Of a stretch of DNA of 64,000 nucleotides, positions 36,642 to 49,600 are shown piece after piece. Below the pieces are notes generated by a model. The model searched no databases. It saw only the letters and a program-made list of their open reading frames with translations, and was not told the origin of the DNA. A program made the translations under genes and the position numbers. Position 1 is the first letter of the stretch, and the number at the start of each line of letters is the position of its first letter. The stretch is from Pegea sp. RAD2-039 (lineage: Eukaryota > Chordata > Thaliacea > Salpida > Salpidae): assembly GCA_034620365.1 (NCBI GenBank), contig JAQGEQ010000334.1, positions 62,001-126,000 of the forward strand, read 5' to 3'.

Positions 36642-37118
36642 TTATAATTTATATAAATTGTTTTTCTAATAAAAGTAGAAACATAAGCGAATATATCAAG
36701 CTACAAAACATTTGTAGTTTTTAAAGATATATATCATAAAAAAAATTTATTATTAATTATAGTTATTTTATATTTCTATTAAACACTGTTACTGATTTCT
36801 TGAGTTTATTGTAAAATGTAAATAATAGTAAAATCTAGAAAATATATTAATTATCTTACAAAACATACATTTTCATTACATTAGAAACAAATTTTTGTAT
36901 AAAAGATCTAACAAAAACAGACTTATGAACCTTTTAGTGTATCTTTTAAAGTGTACCTTTGTAGATAATTCAACAAAATCTAGGTGCATAGAATAATTTT
37001 GAATTTTGCTAGTGAAAATTATAATCCAGAATTTGAAAATAAAGTTGAGTTAGTAAAACTTAAGTGTAAATAAAAGCATTATGATCATATCTCTCCTTAG
37101 TAATATTAATTAAAGTCT

Positions 37119-37228
37119 GTTGAAATTTATTCAACTCCAAATTAGTTCAATACCAATTATTTATTAGAAGTGGAGTTTAGTTTGAGTTTATTATTATATA
37201 AAAGCTTCATATAATCTAGTGTTTGTGG
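37119..37228 (+). promoter_or_regulatory. TATA/TTTGTGG module, 60-bp class
   Basis: Inverted repeat GTTGAAATTTATTCAAC 37119-37135, TATATAAAAG from 37195, TTTGTGG from 37222 (27 bp). Element B follows at 37590. Confidence 0.6.
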
Positions 37229-38149
37229 TGTAAACTAGTAAAAAATTAATTTCGTTAATAATCATCTATTCCAAACTCAATATCTTTGGCAAATTTCAAC
37301 TTTTCAATTTATAAAATATATTTTTTTAGTAAGTATGATTATATTTTAAATTTAAACAAAATTACATAAGAAATTAACAAAAATTTACACCTACTGCGCG
37401 TGGAAAATTATTTTATTGTTTTTGTTTGACAAAACATAGCAGCAAATATAAGTATAAATATTTTTTATTCAAATATTTGTTAATAGCAAAACAAATAAGT
37501 TGTCATTTTAGATTAATATATTTTGTTAAAAATCTTAACTTTGTAGTTATTTTTGTTTCAAAAACTTTTGTAAAATTATTTGTAAACTTGAACAGTCGCT
37601 AGTTGTCGCTGTTGACCTTAAGCTAAATTATCTATCCTTCATTGGATTTCTTATACTTAGAAGTCATTTCAAAACAAGAAGATTTTTCTTAAAGGCAACT
37701 CTATATTAAACTATGGCACTTAGAATTTAGACAATTGATTTTAACTATTTAATTGACTATTTATATATTTTATTGTTTTTCACGTTTTTTGTTTTCCTTA
37801 AATTTCAAATTCATTTAAACTTGTAAGCATTTTTAAAAGACATTTTTGCTAAAGATACTTTTAAACATAAATAATTTGTTACTTAGAAAAGTTATTTTTC
37901 TTAAAAATGAAAGTTATTAATTGACGAGATTAAATTCTATAAAGAAAATTGCATTAGAAAACAAACAAGACAGTTTTTCAAAATTAGTTGCTGTAATAAC
38001 AAGTTTAATTTATAGAAAAGTTTTTTTCAAATTTCACAATGCAACTAAAACATAAAATTAATATGACTGTAGTTAGAAAAATAAGGAATTTTTGGTTAAT
38101 AAAATCTTGCAAAAATTGCATAATTTTAAAATTAAAAGATTTATAAAAG

Positions 38150-38551
38150 ATTTCGTTATTAATAGATAATTTTAAAGGCTTTCTTTGACTTTTCAATGAG
38201 ATGATTTACTTTTGAAAACAGAGTGCAAACTATAATTTACAGTTGTTCAATTTGTGTTTTACTTTGCTTTAGTTTTAAAGTGTTAAATTTGTTTGCTATC
38301 AGCCTATTAATATTTAAATGTTTAGTAAAATGCTTACAAGATTTTTTTATTGTTGTTTTTAAAATAATTTTACAAACTTGCAACATAATGTTTAAAATAA
38401 TAACAAATTAAGGAATAAGCCTACTTATGTATTCAACTGTTTTTAAATTTAATAGTTTTGGAACTTTAAATAAGTTTTGTTCATTGGAACAACTTTCAGT
38501 TTTCCCCTTAAAAGAACATAGGGATTTTGAAAAATTTACGTTTTCTTTAAT
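38150..38551 (+). promoter_or_regulatory. Conserved 5' flank of the zinc-finger gene
   Basis: This stretch aligns with 56950-57324 upstream of the paralogue, and the last 130 bases before the ATG are the most alike. It probably holds the promoter and 5' UTR. I see no convincing TATA box at a fixed distance and no 17-bp inverted repeat of the module family, so the genes seem to use a different kind of promoter. Confidence 0.5.
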
Positions 38552-39079
38552 ATGGATGAGAGAGAAAACAATGCAATTAACCAGGAAATAAAATCATCAA
38601 ATTTAAATGTTGAATATCCTAAACAGAGATTGATGTGGTATCGTAAGAACACTACTGAAAAATCTAATTTCCAAACTAAGCGAGAAGACAAGGAAACTGA
38701 TAAGAAAAAACTATCTTCTCATGGTAGTGCAGAGGCTAAGTTTGAATGTCTTGTATGTGAGAAAAGATTTAGGTTGAAGTCAAACCTGAAGTCTCATGAA
38801 AGAACTCACACCGGTGAAAAGCATTTCGAGTGTGCTGTTTGTTTGCGATGCTTTTCTCATAAGTCAACTCTTAATACGCATGAAAGAATTCACACCGGTG
38901 AAAAACCCTTCCAGTGTATTATATGCCTTCGATATTTCTCTCGAAAATCATCTCTTGCTAATCATGAAAAAACTCACACCCGTGAAAGGCCATTCAAGTG
39001 TGAGGTGTGTGGAAAACGATTTTTTCAGAAGTCAACTGTTAATCGTCATGAAAAAACTCACTTTGTCAAATTTGTTTGA
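38552..39079 (+). CDS. C2H2 zinc-finger protein, four fingers
   Basis: A single open frame encodes 175 residues with no intron. Residues 1-63 are a basic, low-complexity N-terminus containing the motif VEYPKQRLMWYRK (20-32), shared with the paralogue at 57325. Four C2H2 fingers follow, with Cys/Cys/His/His at 66/69/82/86, 94/97/110/114, 122/125/138/142 and 150/153/166/170. Linkers are TGEKH, TGEKP and TRERP. Such tandem fingers with TGEKP-type linkers usually bind DNA in the nucleus. Helix positions -1, 2, 3, 6 read LSNS, HSTT, RSSN and QSTR. Compared with the paralogue, two fingers are missing between the third and the last. The ATG is chosen because the conserved 5' flank ends there in both copies. 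The target is unknown and I do not recognise a named orthologue. Confidence 0.9.
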   Translation: MDERENNAINQEIKSSNLNVEYPKQRLMWYRKNTTEKSNFQTKREDKETDKKKLSSHGSAEAKFECLVCEKRFRLKSNLKSHERTHTGEKHFECAVCLRCFSHKSTLNTHERIHTGEKPFQCIICLRYFSRKSSLANHEKTHTRERPFKCEVCGKRFFQKSTVNRHEKTHFVKFV

Positions 39080-39640
39080 TAGATCTTTTGCACAATTTTG
39101 ATCAAAACACATCTATTTTGTCATGAAAGTACGTATAAGAGTCAAACTTGATTAATATTTTTCGTGAATAACTTTTCCAAAAATAAATATTTTTGTTCCT
39201 AAAACTCCAATTTAAATTAACTGCTTTAACTATTTTATTCAAATTATTTTTCAACGATTCTGAAGATTACTTTCTTTAAAGATATTTGTTTATTTCCTTC
39301 ACTCTTAGCTCCTGAACTTTTAAAAGAATTTAAAAAAATGCTTTTGACAGCGTGCTAGAGAAACAATTTTTGATCCTTAGGTTGTTCATTAGACTATGAT
39401 AAAAAAAATTTTACAAAGTAAGTAAGTTAACACAATACATTTTTTGGTTAGTAATAGAGATACATAAAAAAAACTAATATAAGATGATCAAATCTCACCG
39501 ATATCAAATCTAGAAATTACCAGCCTCGTTACGGAGGTCTACCTAAGTCAAGAAAGATATGAAAAATTTTGCAAAAATCAGAAAAGTATTTAAACAAATT
39601 TTGTGTTGATGGAAAACTTTCAAGCCGTTCAATTATTTAT
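39080..39640 (+). other. Conserved 3' flank with AATAAA signal
   Basis: The first 120 bases look like a 3' UTR; AATAAA lies at 39182-39187. Similarity to the paralogue's flank (58078-58550) and to 50402-50970 runs on beyond the signal, so the duplicated unit includes non-transcribed DNA. Confidence 0.6.
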
Positions 39641-39649
39641 TTTTGAGAG

Positions 39650-40535
39650 ATAAACTTTTAAACATTTTATTTTATAAGTTATTAAAATTTTAAACTTAAG
39701 TTCTTTAATTCATCAATTTTTTTACAATTTTATTAACAACTCTTAAAAATAACATTCATTTTAAAAATAAAATACATCTTGAATTCAACATTTTGTTTAT
39801 ATTCCCATTTTAGCACAATTAGGAATATATATATAAAAAAATTTAAATGATGAAAATAATTTCACTTCTCTGTAATTAGAGTTGTCGGAAAAAACAAACC
39901 TAAAATTATATCAGGTATGGCATTCATAGCAAAAATATTCAACAGACGTTCATCAAAGTAATTTGAGAAAGTTTATTTAGTAGGATTCTTTATACAACTG
40001 AATAATTCAGTTTTCAAACTAAACAGGAGTACTTAAACAAATTTCCGAAAAATAGCCTTAGTTTTCATTGGAAATTAAAATTGATATAATAACTTTTTTT
40101 AATTTTATGTTTGTGGGGCTAATACAAATAAAATTGATTTCGCTAAAAGCCGAAAACATGTTTTTTAACTTTAATTTTTCCATTACATATTATGAAAACA
40201 CAAAATATTTTTGATTGTTACTCACCAAGTTTTTTGAATAAAACTTTATTGGTTACTTTCTGAACAGAAATGCTATAGAACAAAAATTTTTTTCTAAGTT
40301 TGTTTATAATTCTCTAATCGTTACTTCTAAAATCTTCAAAAACTTAGTAAACTTAATTTTCAATTCATCGATTAAAATTTTTTCAAGCGAAATTCATACA
40401 ACTACTCTGTTACATTTGATAAAGATTTGTTACTTCAAGCTTTTACAGCAACTAAAATATATTTTATCAATAAAACCATAGATATTTTACTTTGATTGAA
40501 TTATTTATTTGATATATCTGCGAGCATAGAATCTT
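39650..40535. repeat. Partial copy of the 18475/50985 block
   Basis: It follows the zinc-finger 3' flank in the same order as at 50985, but is more diverged and ends at 'gcatagaatcttt'. It carries a 25-bp-spaced TATA/TTTGTGG core at 40085-40116. Confidence 0.7.
40085..40116 (+). promoter_or_regulatory. TATA/TTTGTGG core, 25-bp spacing
   Basis: TATAATAACT from 40085 and TTTGTGG from 40110. Confidence 0.4.
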
Positions 40536-41880
40536 TAAATTTAAACAAAAAACAGCATTTTATTTTTTAGAAATATTTTTTGGATAACTGTAAACCTTTC
40601 TACTAGCTTTAAAGTATTAATTATTTAGTACATTTCATCTAAACTAAATAAATCTAGTAATAACTTCTTGTTTTTATCGTATTTTTATATTCTTTCATAG
40701 AAATTGCAATTTGCTTTTACGTATATTTGATTACAAGAGATAATTCAGAATATTTTTGGATAAAACTGAGAAAGATTTGATTATTTCATAAATATTTCAG
40801 AGAAAATTTGTTTTAACATCAAAATACAAATAATAATTTTGAAGAGTTTTTACAAAGTAAATTCATTCTTATTTATTTAAATTTTAGTTGTTATATAATT
40901 CGTTATAACTAAAAATAAATTTACTAAAGTCTGTGAATAGTAGATTACCTAAACATAGAAAAGCAATTTTATTTGAATTGTTTTCTAATAATATATTTAC
41001 TAATATTTCTAATTTTTAAACACTTATACTAACTAACTTAAAATTAAATATGTATTTATATTAAATTTCATTATTTTATTTTATTTTAAAAAAAGTAAAA
41101 TCGAAAATTAGGAAATTGTGTGATTCACATTATTAAATAAACTACCTATAATCTAAAACAAACGCTAATAGATTAATTTTTTGTAGATCTTAATCTCTAT
41201 TTACTATTAACAAATCAACTTAGAAAATAAAATGCAGATAGAATTTATTTATATATTTTATTGTTTTTCAAGTTTTTTATTTCCCTTTAATTTCGAAATT
41301 ATTTAAACTTTTAAGCATTTTTAAAAGACATTTTACCTAAAGATACTTTTAAACATAAATAATTTGTTACTTAGAAAAGTTATTTTTTAAAAAAATGAAA
41401 GTTATTAATTGACGAGATTAAATTCTATAAAATAATTGCTTTAGAAAACAAACAAGACAGTTTTTCAAAATTAGTTGCTGTAATAACAAGTTTAATTTAT
41501 AGAAAAGTTTTTTCAAATTTCACAATGCAACTAAAACATAAAATTAATAGGACTGTAGTAAGAAAAATAAGGAGTTTTTGGTTAATAAAATCTTGCAAAA
41601 ATTGCATAATTTTAAAATTAAAAGATTTACCAATTTTGCAGTAGGTAAACATTTTAAAATTTTAACTCACAAACCTTAGATTAAAATGCAATAATATATA
41701 AGATGAGTATAACAAAATTTTACCTGATATTTGGGTGTTCTTACTATTATTATCGATTATTGTTATTTTGAGGTTGAACAAGTTTCAACTTATAAGTTAT
41801 TTAAATTGTTTTTCTAATGAAAGTAGAAACATAAGCAAACATATCAAGCTACAAAACACTTAAAGTTGTTAAGGATCTAG
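40536..41880. repeat. Mosaic block related to 7700-9100 and 63150-63460
   Basis: It contains the minus-strand module at 41667-41789. No coding region is found. Confidence 0.55.
41667..41789 (-). promoter_or_regulatory. TATA module, TTGCAT subfamily
   Basis: TATATATTAT from 41700, TTTGTGA from 41673 (27 bp), inverted repeat 41773-41789, 73 bp from TATA as in the copy at 8988. Confidence 0.55.
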
Positions 41881-44800
41881 ATTATTAAGATATTTTTAAT
41901 TCATTTTAAATTTTTTTGTTGATTATTTTGATAATTTTGATTACCTTATTTAAGATTTTTCTAATTTTTATGGAAATTATTCCTTGATATTTTAAAATAA
42001 ACTCAAATACAATGAAAATTAAAATGTTTTTAATCGGCAGCATCTGCCAAAGTAAAATAGTAGATAGTTTGTTAGTTTTTTATTACATAAAAATGTATGT
42101 TTAAAAGATTTAATTTACTTTAAAGTTAAAAAAAAAATAATTTCCTTTAATATTTTTAATTTTGTTTGATACGAAGAGTTACTTGTTAACAAAGTTTTTG
42201 TTTTCAATTCAAACATAATTATTCATAATTTTAACAAAGTTTGAAAGTAAACCTTAAATTTCAGGTTATTAAATGTCACTTACAACAACATAGCCTGAAG
42301 CAATGCAAGCATTTCAAAATTATTCATCTTCAGCGACGTCTAGCGTCAAGTTTTTCTACTATAGAAACATAAAACTAAAAGATCATTAATTAGATTTTTA
42401 TTATTTTTATCAAAACATTTTACTTACACAAAACAATCAATTTTGCTTAAGTTTAATAAAGTTTATGAAGTAAAATCTAATATTTTTTAAAAACTACTTA
42501 GGTTTAAAAATAAACAATAAATATTATCAAAGAGACGAATTTATTGTTATATTAAACATTACAGTTCAAGAAAAGCAAAAAAAAAAACAGAAAGAAAAAA
42601 TCTCAAATGATTTGTTTCTTTAATCAGTATAAGTCAAGATCTAAAGTTTGAAATATTTCTATAAAAGCTTCAACTTATTTTCAATCTTGTTGTAAAATAT
42701 TTCTACATTAAAAGTATTTTTAACGTTTTTATTATATATAGTGAGTATAAATGCTTAATAAGTTCTTAAGTAAATGATATACAGCAAGTTCGGTACTACT
42801 TTTTTTGTAATGCTTTTACCCACCTGGTAATTTTTCTAATATTTTACATAATGAAATGCAGAAGAGTATTGGTGAGACTCAGTTTTCTTTGACAAGTCGT
42901 TGATTAATAATAAGTTTTAGTGATTCTTCGATCTTGCAATTTATTTAACTAATAATTTTAAATTTATTTTTCATGAATTGCAGGATAGTTTGAATGGATA
43001 TAAAAATATAAAAAGTAATTTTAAAGTAGAAACAAAGTTTTGTTTAATTCACTATTTACAGTAACTTTGTTTATTGACTACTTTGCTACAAACTAACTTT
43101 ATTGATCTGCTCTAAAAAACAAAAACAAAAAATAGTTGTAGTTATTAATTCTCGTAACTTTTATTAATTCAAATCACTATCCAGTTGATTACAATGACAA
43201 ATAACAATTTCTTCAAAAATTTTAAAACCGACAAAAATTTGATGTCAACTTGAAATTACACACAATGTAATTTTATTAATGGAAGCATTCAAGCTGTTTT
43301 AACTTCGAAAGTTTGTTTGTACTTCTCCGTATAAATCTTTGCATTAATATATTGACAAATGGTCGATACCAAAAATATAGAACTTTAATTGTTTAATTAT
43401 CTAAGACTGATACATTCTACATTATAATTCTTTTTTAATAATCTCTTCAAAAACAGATTTATAATCCACAAGATCTCACTGCGAAGTGGAACACGATCTT
43501 TGACAAAGATGAATAAGCCAGAAGTTGATGAGTTCAAAATAACATCTGGTGTCGATTGAAGATAACATCATCAGCATGTGACGTCATCAGTGATTGATTT
43601 GTGTATTTTTTAGTTTAAAAGGAGAGTTTTTGAAAAATGAAGATAAGCATCAAATGCAGATATTGGTAAGATGTTGATCTTAATGATAATGATTTTAATG
43701 ATGTCCTTATAAATTTATCCATTAAAGAAATACAATTATTTCTTAAAACCAAAATTATTTCTTTAATGATCTCTTAGAAAACAGATTTAATAGTATTCAT
43801 TAAAATAGCTAACTCAAAGAAAGTTCATAAATTACTTTTTCTCTTTTTTTGTTTAGTTTTTATTCAACAAAAGTAGAACAATTTTATCTGCTAATAAAAA
43901 GTTTTTGTTAAAAATAAAAATATTAGTTTTTATTCTAAAATTTCCTTAAAATTAAATTTTATTGAAAACTTAGATTTATCCAAAGCTAGAAATTTGAATG
44001 TGAAATATTTTGAAGTAAATTTATTTTCGGAAAACTATTAATGGAGAAAAACAAAACATGAAATAAATTTGAATTTTTTTCAAAAATATTCTTTGTTTTT
44101 ATGGAATTTTAATATTTATATAAATCTAACTTTAAATTTGCTAATAACAGCTACTGTTTTTATTTCTCAAAGATTTTATTTATTTTGTTTATTTCTACTT
44201 TTTCATAATATTACCATTCTTGAAAAACATTGAAAAAGAATATTCGTAAAACAACATTACTGATACTTAATTTGCATGAAAATAAAGTAGTAAATAATAA
44301 CGGTTGCTAAAAATATTTAAAATTCGAAAAAGTAAATTAATTTTATATTAATTTGATTTCTATTATTATTCGTTTTTTTAAACTTCAAAATCTAGAAAAT
44401 TTCTACAACATTGTTTTTTTTTATAGAAAATTGTTCTTATTTTTCTTTATATTTATAGTTGAAACATTGGAATGTCTTTTCAATAGTTTTTTTTAACTTC
44501 AATACAATTGCATCTTTATAAATATTTCTAAAATTAATCTCTATCACATACAGAGTTAAAGTCTAATGCTGTTAATTCTGTTATTTTAATAAAAGTTTGA
44601 TTTACTAGTTTTAATGTGATTAAAATTTTAGATTGTTCAGATACTTCTTGGCTACAGTAGTTTTTAAGCCAAATGTTTTATTTTCATCTCATATTTTATT
44701 TATCAAATCAAACTTTATATCAGACAGAAAAAGTTTCGGTTCACTGGTTTTGTTTTAGAGACTTGTTTTTATTTTAAATATAGCGTCGATATACTACTTG

Positions 44801-45395
44801 TTATGATTTGAATGAAACTGTTTTCAACTTTCTATTTGAAACTTTATAAATTTCTTCCAACATATTTTTCGTTTCAAAACGTTTCACATTAGCAAATGAA
44901 GCAACTCAACTTATTATCGTTATTACTTAAAAACAGTAATTTAACAAAAAACAGCTTTTAATTTGCTTTACAATCGCAAATTTCACGTTAGAATTTAGCA
45001 TTTCCTACAAATGAAAATTGAAAAGGAAATATGATGAAGGTTAAACAATGATCAAAAGATTTTCTTGATCTTTAACAAATCTAGGAATGATTCAAATAGT
45101 TCTTGCCAAGAAAATGGATTTTAAATAGTTATTCAAACATTAAAGAAAACTTATTAATTTTAATAAGTCTGAAAAAGTCGTTCTAAATAAATATATAGAT
45201 TTGTTTCTGTATTTAATATTAACTACAATCAAACGATTTAATAATTGTATAGTTTTCTAATGAAGAACAAAATATAGTTTTTTTATATTTTGAATGCTGA
45301 ATGTTAAACTTATTGAAATCAATAGTGATGTCCAGTTTGTTGTAGCTTTATAACTACATCTTTTATTTATTGATTTTATTTCAATAAAGAAAAAA
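41881..45395. other. Mostly single-copy A+T-rich region upstream of RPB9
   Basis: None of the repeated modules that fill the rest of the window is seen here. A less A+T-rich island at about 43465-43670 contains TGACGTCA (43579-43586) and a short ATG frame from about 43637 that runs into a donor-like GGTAAGA. I could not link either to a gene. The RPB9 promoter should lie in the last few hundred bases, where I see no clear TATA box. Confidence 0.4.
43579..43586. promoter_or_regulatory. TGACGTCA palindrome (CRE-type site)
   Basis: A perfect match to the CREB/ATF consensus, 1.8 kb upstream of RPB9. A second one lies at 46540-46547, just after the RPB9 stop. In DNA this A+T-rich such 8-mers are rare, but function is not shown. 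Confidence 0.3.
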
Positions 45396-46523
45396 ATGAG
45401 TTCAAGCAGAGGGCCTAATTTTATTGGAATAAAGTTCTGTCAAGAATGGTAAAAATTGTTTTATTAGTTTTTCAATTCTATAATTTTATTAGAAATATAT
45501 CTACATAAAGTACTTACCATATTTTTTAATCCTTATGTACTATTTTATTTCTAATTTTATTATTTATCTTCAAAAGTCTTCTATAACTTTAAAAGACTAT
45601 TCAAAATATAAATTTGTAGTAATTTATCGTATTATTTTATGATTATAATTAGTATTATATAATAAGCATAATAAAGTCAATTAGACTTATTAATTCATGT
45701 TTTAGTAAGTTTTATTTTCATAAATATGAAATATATTATTTATTCCAGTTTTTTATAAAGTTTTATTCTAAAGTTTTTTTTATTTTATTTATATAAAAAA
45801 TACCATAACTAATGAGTGGAAAAGAAAAATATGAAATATTCTTTTCTACTATATTTTCTTTTTTATTTTTTCATTATTTTCCAATATCCAATTTTGTTTT
45901 ATTGATTTGAAAATCAAATAAAAATCCTTTTTTGGTGAACAAGTTATAAAAATATTATTTATACTAAACTAATTAATAAGACAAAATTATGGTTTTCTTA
46001 TCTACTGTTTCAAAATTATTTGCTGGTTTATGTTTCTAATGATATTTTTATTTTTTTATTCATTGAATTTGTGTTTTTTTAGTAATAACATGCTGTATCC
46101 AAAAGAAGACAAAATTAATAAAGAGTTGCTGTATGCTGTGAGTTATTCATTTTTATAGCTGGTTGAAAATTGAAATAGTTACAATGAACATTTTTATGAA
46201 TTACTTCATTTTAGTGTCGCAATTGTGGTTTTCAAATCAAGGCAGATAATCCTTGTGTTTATGTCAACAAAGTTGTACATGAGGTTGATGAATTGTCTCA
46301 AATCAATCCTGATGTAGCCCAGGATCCAACCTTGCCAAGAACAAAGGATAATCCCTGCCCTAAGTAAGTCATCAGCTCTCTAAGCTCTTCAGCGCTCATT
46401 TTTGCCACTAGGTGTCACCATAAAGAAGCAGTGTTCTTCCAGTCTGAATCAGCTAGAGACGAGGCAGGGATGAAGTTGTACTTTGTTTGTACAAACTCCT
46501 CTTGTGGCCATCGTTGGACTTAA
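45396..46523 (+). CDS. POLR2I: RNA polymerase II subunit RPB9 (four exons)
   Basis: Exons 45396-45448, 46083-46137, 46215-46363 and 46412-46523 join to 122 codons plus TAA. All three introns (634, 77 and 48 bp) have GT/AG borders, with donors gtaaaa, gtgagt and gtaagt; phases are 2, 0 and 2. RPB9 is a small zinc-ribbon subunit at the lobe and jaw of RNA polymerase II. It aids start-site choice, elongation and proofreading of transcription. The first ribbon has Cys15, 18, 37 and 40; the second has Cys84, 87, 112 and 117. The family signatures [22 protein letters not shown] and CGHRW are all present. Human POLR2I is about 125 residues, so this is full length. The start is the ATG giving the usual short leader before FCQEC. 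The 3' end lies about 140 bp before a large minisatellite. Confidence 0.95.
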
Positions 46524-46626
46524 TGATGATTCTATTCCATGACGTCATCTGCTTCTTTTTGCTTTCATTTCGTGTCTTGTTCGCAGAAAACGATATGTTG
46601 CAAAAATTGCATACTTCTTTTTTTTC

Positions 46627-46632
46627 ATTAAA
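46627..46632 (+). terminator. Possible poly(A) signal ATTAAA of RPB9
   Basis: ATTAAA lies 104 bp after the RPB9 stop and 29 bp before the minisatellite starts. It is the only signal-like hexamer before the repeat. If it is not used, the transcript would run into the minisatellite. Confidence 0.35.
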
Positions 46633-46660
46633 AAGTTGTTCAACATCAAAATTTTGCTAC

Positions 46661-49600
46661 CAAGAACCACTAGCAACAAGCAACACGCACTAGCAACCAG
46701 CAACAACCATTAGCAGCCAGCAACAACCACTTCGAAGCAGCAACAGCCACTTGCAGCCAGCAACAACCAATACCATCCAGCACCAGCCATTAGAAACCAG
46801 CAACAACCAATAGCACCCAGCAACAACCAATACCACCAAGCAACAACCAAGAACAACTAGCAGCCTGCAACAACCAATAGCACCAAGCAACAACCATTAG
46901 CAGCCAACAACAACCATTACCAACCAGCAACAGCCACTTCAAAGCAGCAACAACCACTAGCAACCAGCAACAACCACTAGCAACTAGCAACAACCACTAG
47001 CAACCAGCAACAACCATTACCAACCAGCAACAACCAGTACCAACCAGCAACAACCATTACCAACCAGCAACAACCACTTGCAGCTAGCAACAACCACTGC
47101 AACCAGCAACAACCATTAGCAGCCAGCAACAAACAATACCACCAAGCAACAACCACTGGCAGCCCGCAACAACCAATACCATCCAGCACCAGCCATTAGA
47201 AACCAGCAGCAACTATTACCATCAGCAACAGCCACTTCATAGCAGCAACAACCACTTTCAGCCAGCAACAACCACTAGTAGCCAGCAAGAACCATTAAAA
47301 ACCAGCAACAACCCCAAGCACCCAGTAACAATCAATACCACCCAGCAACAACTAATACCACCAAGCAACAACCAAGAACAACCAGCTGCAACCACTAGCA
47401 GCTTGCAACAACCAATAGCACCAAGCAACAACCAATACCACCAAGCAACAAACACTAGCAACCAGCAACAACCATTAGCAACTAGCAACAACCATTAACA
47501 GCCAACAACAACCATTACCAACCAGCAAAAACCACTTCGAAGCAGCAACAACCATTAGCAACCAGCAACAACCAATACCACCCAGCAACAACCACTAGGA
47601 ACCAGCAACAACCCATACCACCATGCAACAACCAGTAGCAACAAGCAACAATCACTACCAACCAGCAACAACCATTAATAACCAGTAACAAACATTTCGA
47701 AGCAGCAACAACCATTAGCAGCCAGCTACAACCAATACCACTCAGAAAAAACCACTAGCAACCAGCAACAACCAATACCACCCAGCAACAACCACTAGCA
47801 GCCAGCAACAACCAGTAAATAACACTTAGAAGCCGCAACAACAATTAGCAGCCAGCCACAACCACTACCAACCAACAACAGCCATTAGCAATCATCAACA
47901 ACCACTAGCAACCAGCAACACCAACTAGCAGCCAGAAACAAACATTAGCAACCAACAACAACCACTTCGAAGCAGCAACAACCACTTGCAGCTAGCAAGA
48001 ACCATTAGAAACCAGCAACAACCACTAGCACCCAGCAACAACCAATAGCAACCAGCAACAACCAATACCACCCAGCAACAACCACTGGCAGCCAGCAACA
48101 ACCAATATCACCCAGCACCAACCTTTAGAAACCGGCAACAACTATTACCAACCAGCAACAACCACTTCAAAGCACCAACAACCACTTGCAGCCAGCAAAA
48201 ACCACTGGTAGCCAGCAAAAACCATTAGAAACCAGCAACAACCACTAGCACCTAGCAACAACCAATAGCACCCAGCAACAACCGATACCACCAAGCAACA
48301 ACCAAAAACAACCAGCAACAACCATTACCAACCAGCAAAGACCACTTCAAATCAGAAACAACCACTTCAAACCAGAAACAACCACTTCGAAGCAGCAATA
48401 ACCATTAGCAACCAGCAACAACAAATACCACCCAGCAACAACCACTGGCAGCCAGCAACAACCAATATCACCCAGCACCAACCTTTAGAAACCGGCAACA
48501 ACTATTACAAACCAGCAACAACCACTTGCAGCCAGCAACAACCACAAGTAGCCAGCAAAAACCATTAGAAACCAGCAACAACCACTGACACCCAGCAACA
48601 ACCAATACCACCCAGCAACAACCAATACCACCAAGCAACCACCAATAGCAACCAGCAGCAACCACTAGCAGCCTGCAACAACCAATAGCACCAAGCAACA
48701 GCCATTAGCAGCCAACAACAACCATTACCAACCAGCAACAACCACTTCAAAGCTGCAACAACCACTAGTAGCCAGTTAAAACCATTAAAAATCCGCAACA
48801 ACCACTAGCAACCAGCAACAACCATTAGCAACCAGCAACAACCATTAGCAACCAGCAACAACAATTACCAACCAGTAACAACCACTTCAAAGCAGCAACA
48901 ACCACTTCAAAGCACCAACAACCACTTGCAGCCAGCAACAACCACTAATAGCCAGTAACAACCACTGCAACCAGCAACAACCATTAGCAGCCAGCAACAA
49001 CCACTGGCAGCCAGCAACAACCAATACCACCCAGCACCAACCTTTAGAAACCAGCAACAACTATTACCAACCAGCAACAACCACTTCAAAGCAGCAACAA
49101 CCATTTGCAGCCGGCAACAACCACTAGTAGCCAGCAAAATCCATTAGAAACAAGCAACAACCACTAGCACCCAGTAACAATCAATACCACCCAGCAACAA
49201 CCACTAGCAACCAGCAGCAACTACTAGCAGCCTGCAACAACCAATAGCACCAAGCAACAACCAATAGCACCAAGCAACAAACACTAGCAACCAGCAACAA
49301 TCATTAGCAACTAGCAACGACCCTTAGCAGCCAACAACAACCAATACCACCCAGCAACAACCACTAGCAACCAGCAACAATCACTACCAAACACTAATAA
49401 CCAGCAACAACCATTAATAACCAGTAACAAACACTTCAAAGCATCAACAACCATTAGCAGCCAGCCACAACCAATACCACCCAGCAACAACCACTAGCAA
49501 CCAGCAACAATCACTACCAATCACTAATAACCAGCAACAACCATTAATAACCAGTAATAAACACTTCGAAGCATCAACAACCATTAGCAGCCAGCCACAA

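Larger units (their letters stand above)
36291..38150. repeat. Mosaic non-coding segment upstream of the zinc-finger gene
   Basis: It contains modules at 36531-36641 (minus) and 37119-37228 (plus), and element B at 37590-37616. The part 37740-38130 is shared with 8460-8860 and 41240-41640. No coding region is found. Confidence 0.55.

Noticed and set aside
38005..38411. Two short frames just before the first zinc-finger gene
   Set aside because: One lies in a repeat shared with 8740 and 41520, the other in the conserved non-coding 5' flank where the paralogous copy is not open.
38796..39101. Overlapping frame inside the first zinc-finger gene
   Set aside because: It is an out-of-frame shadow of the finger repeats; likewise 57569-57802 and 57821-58042.
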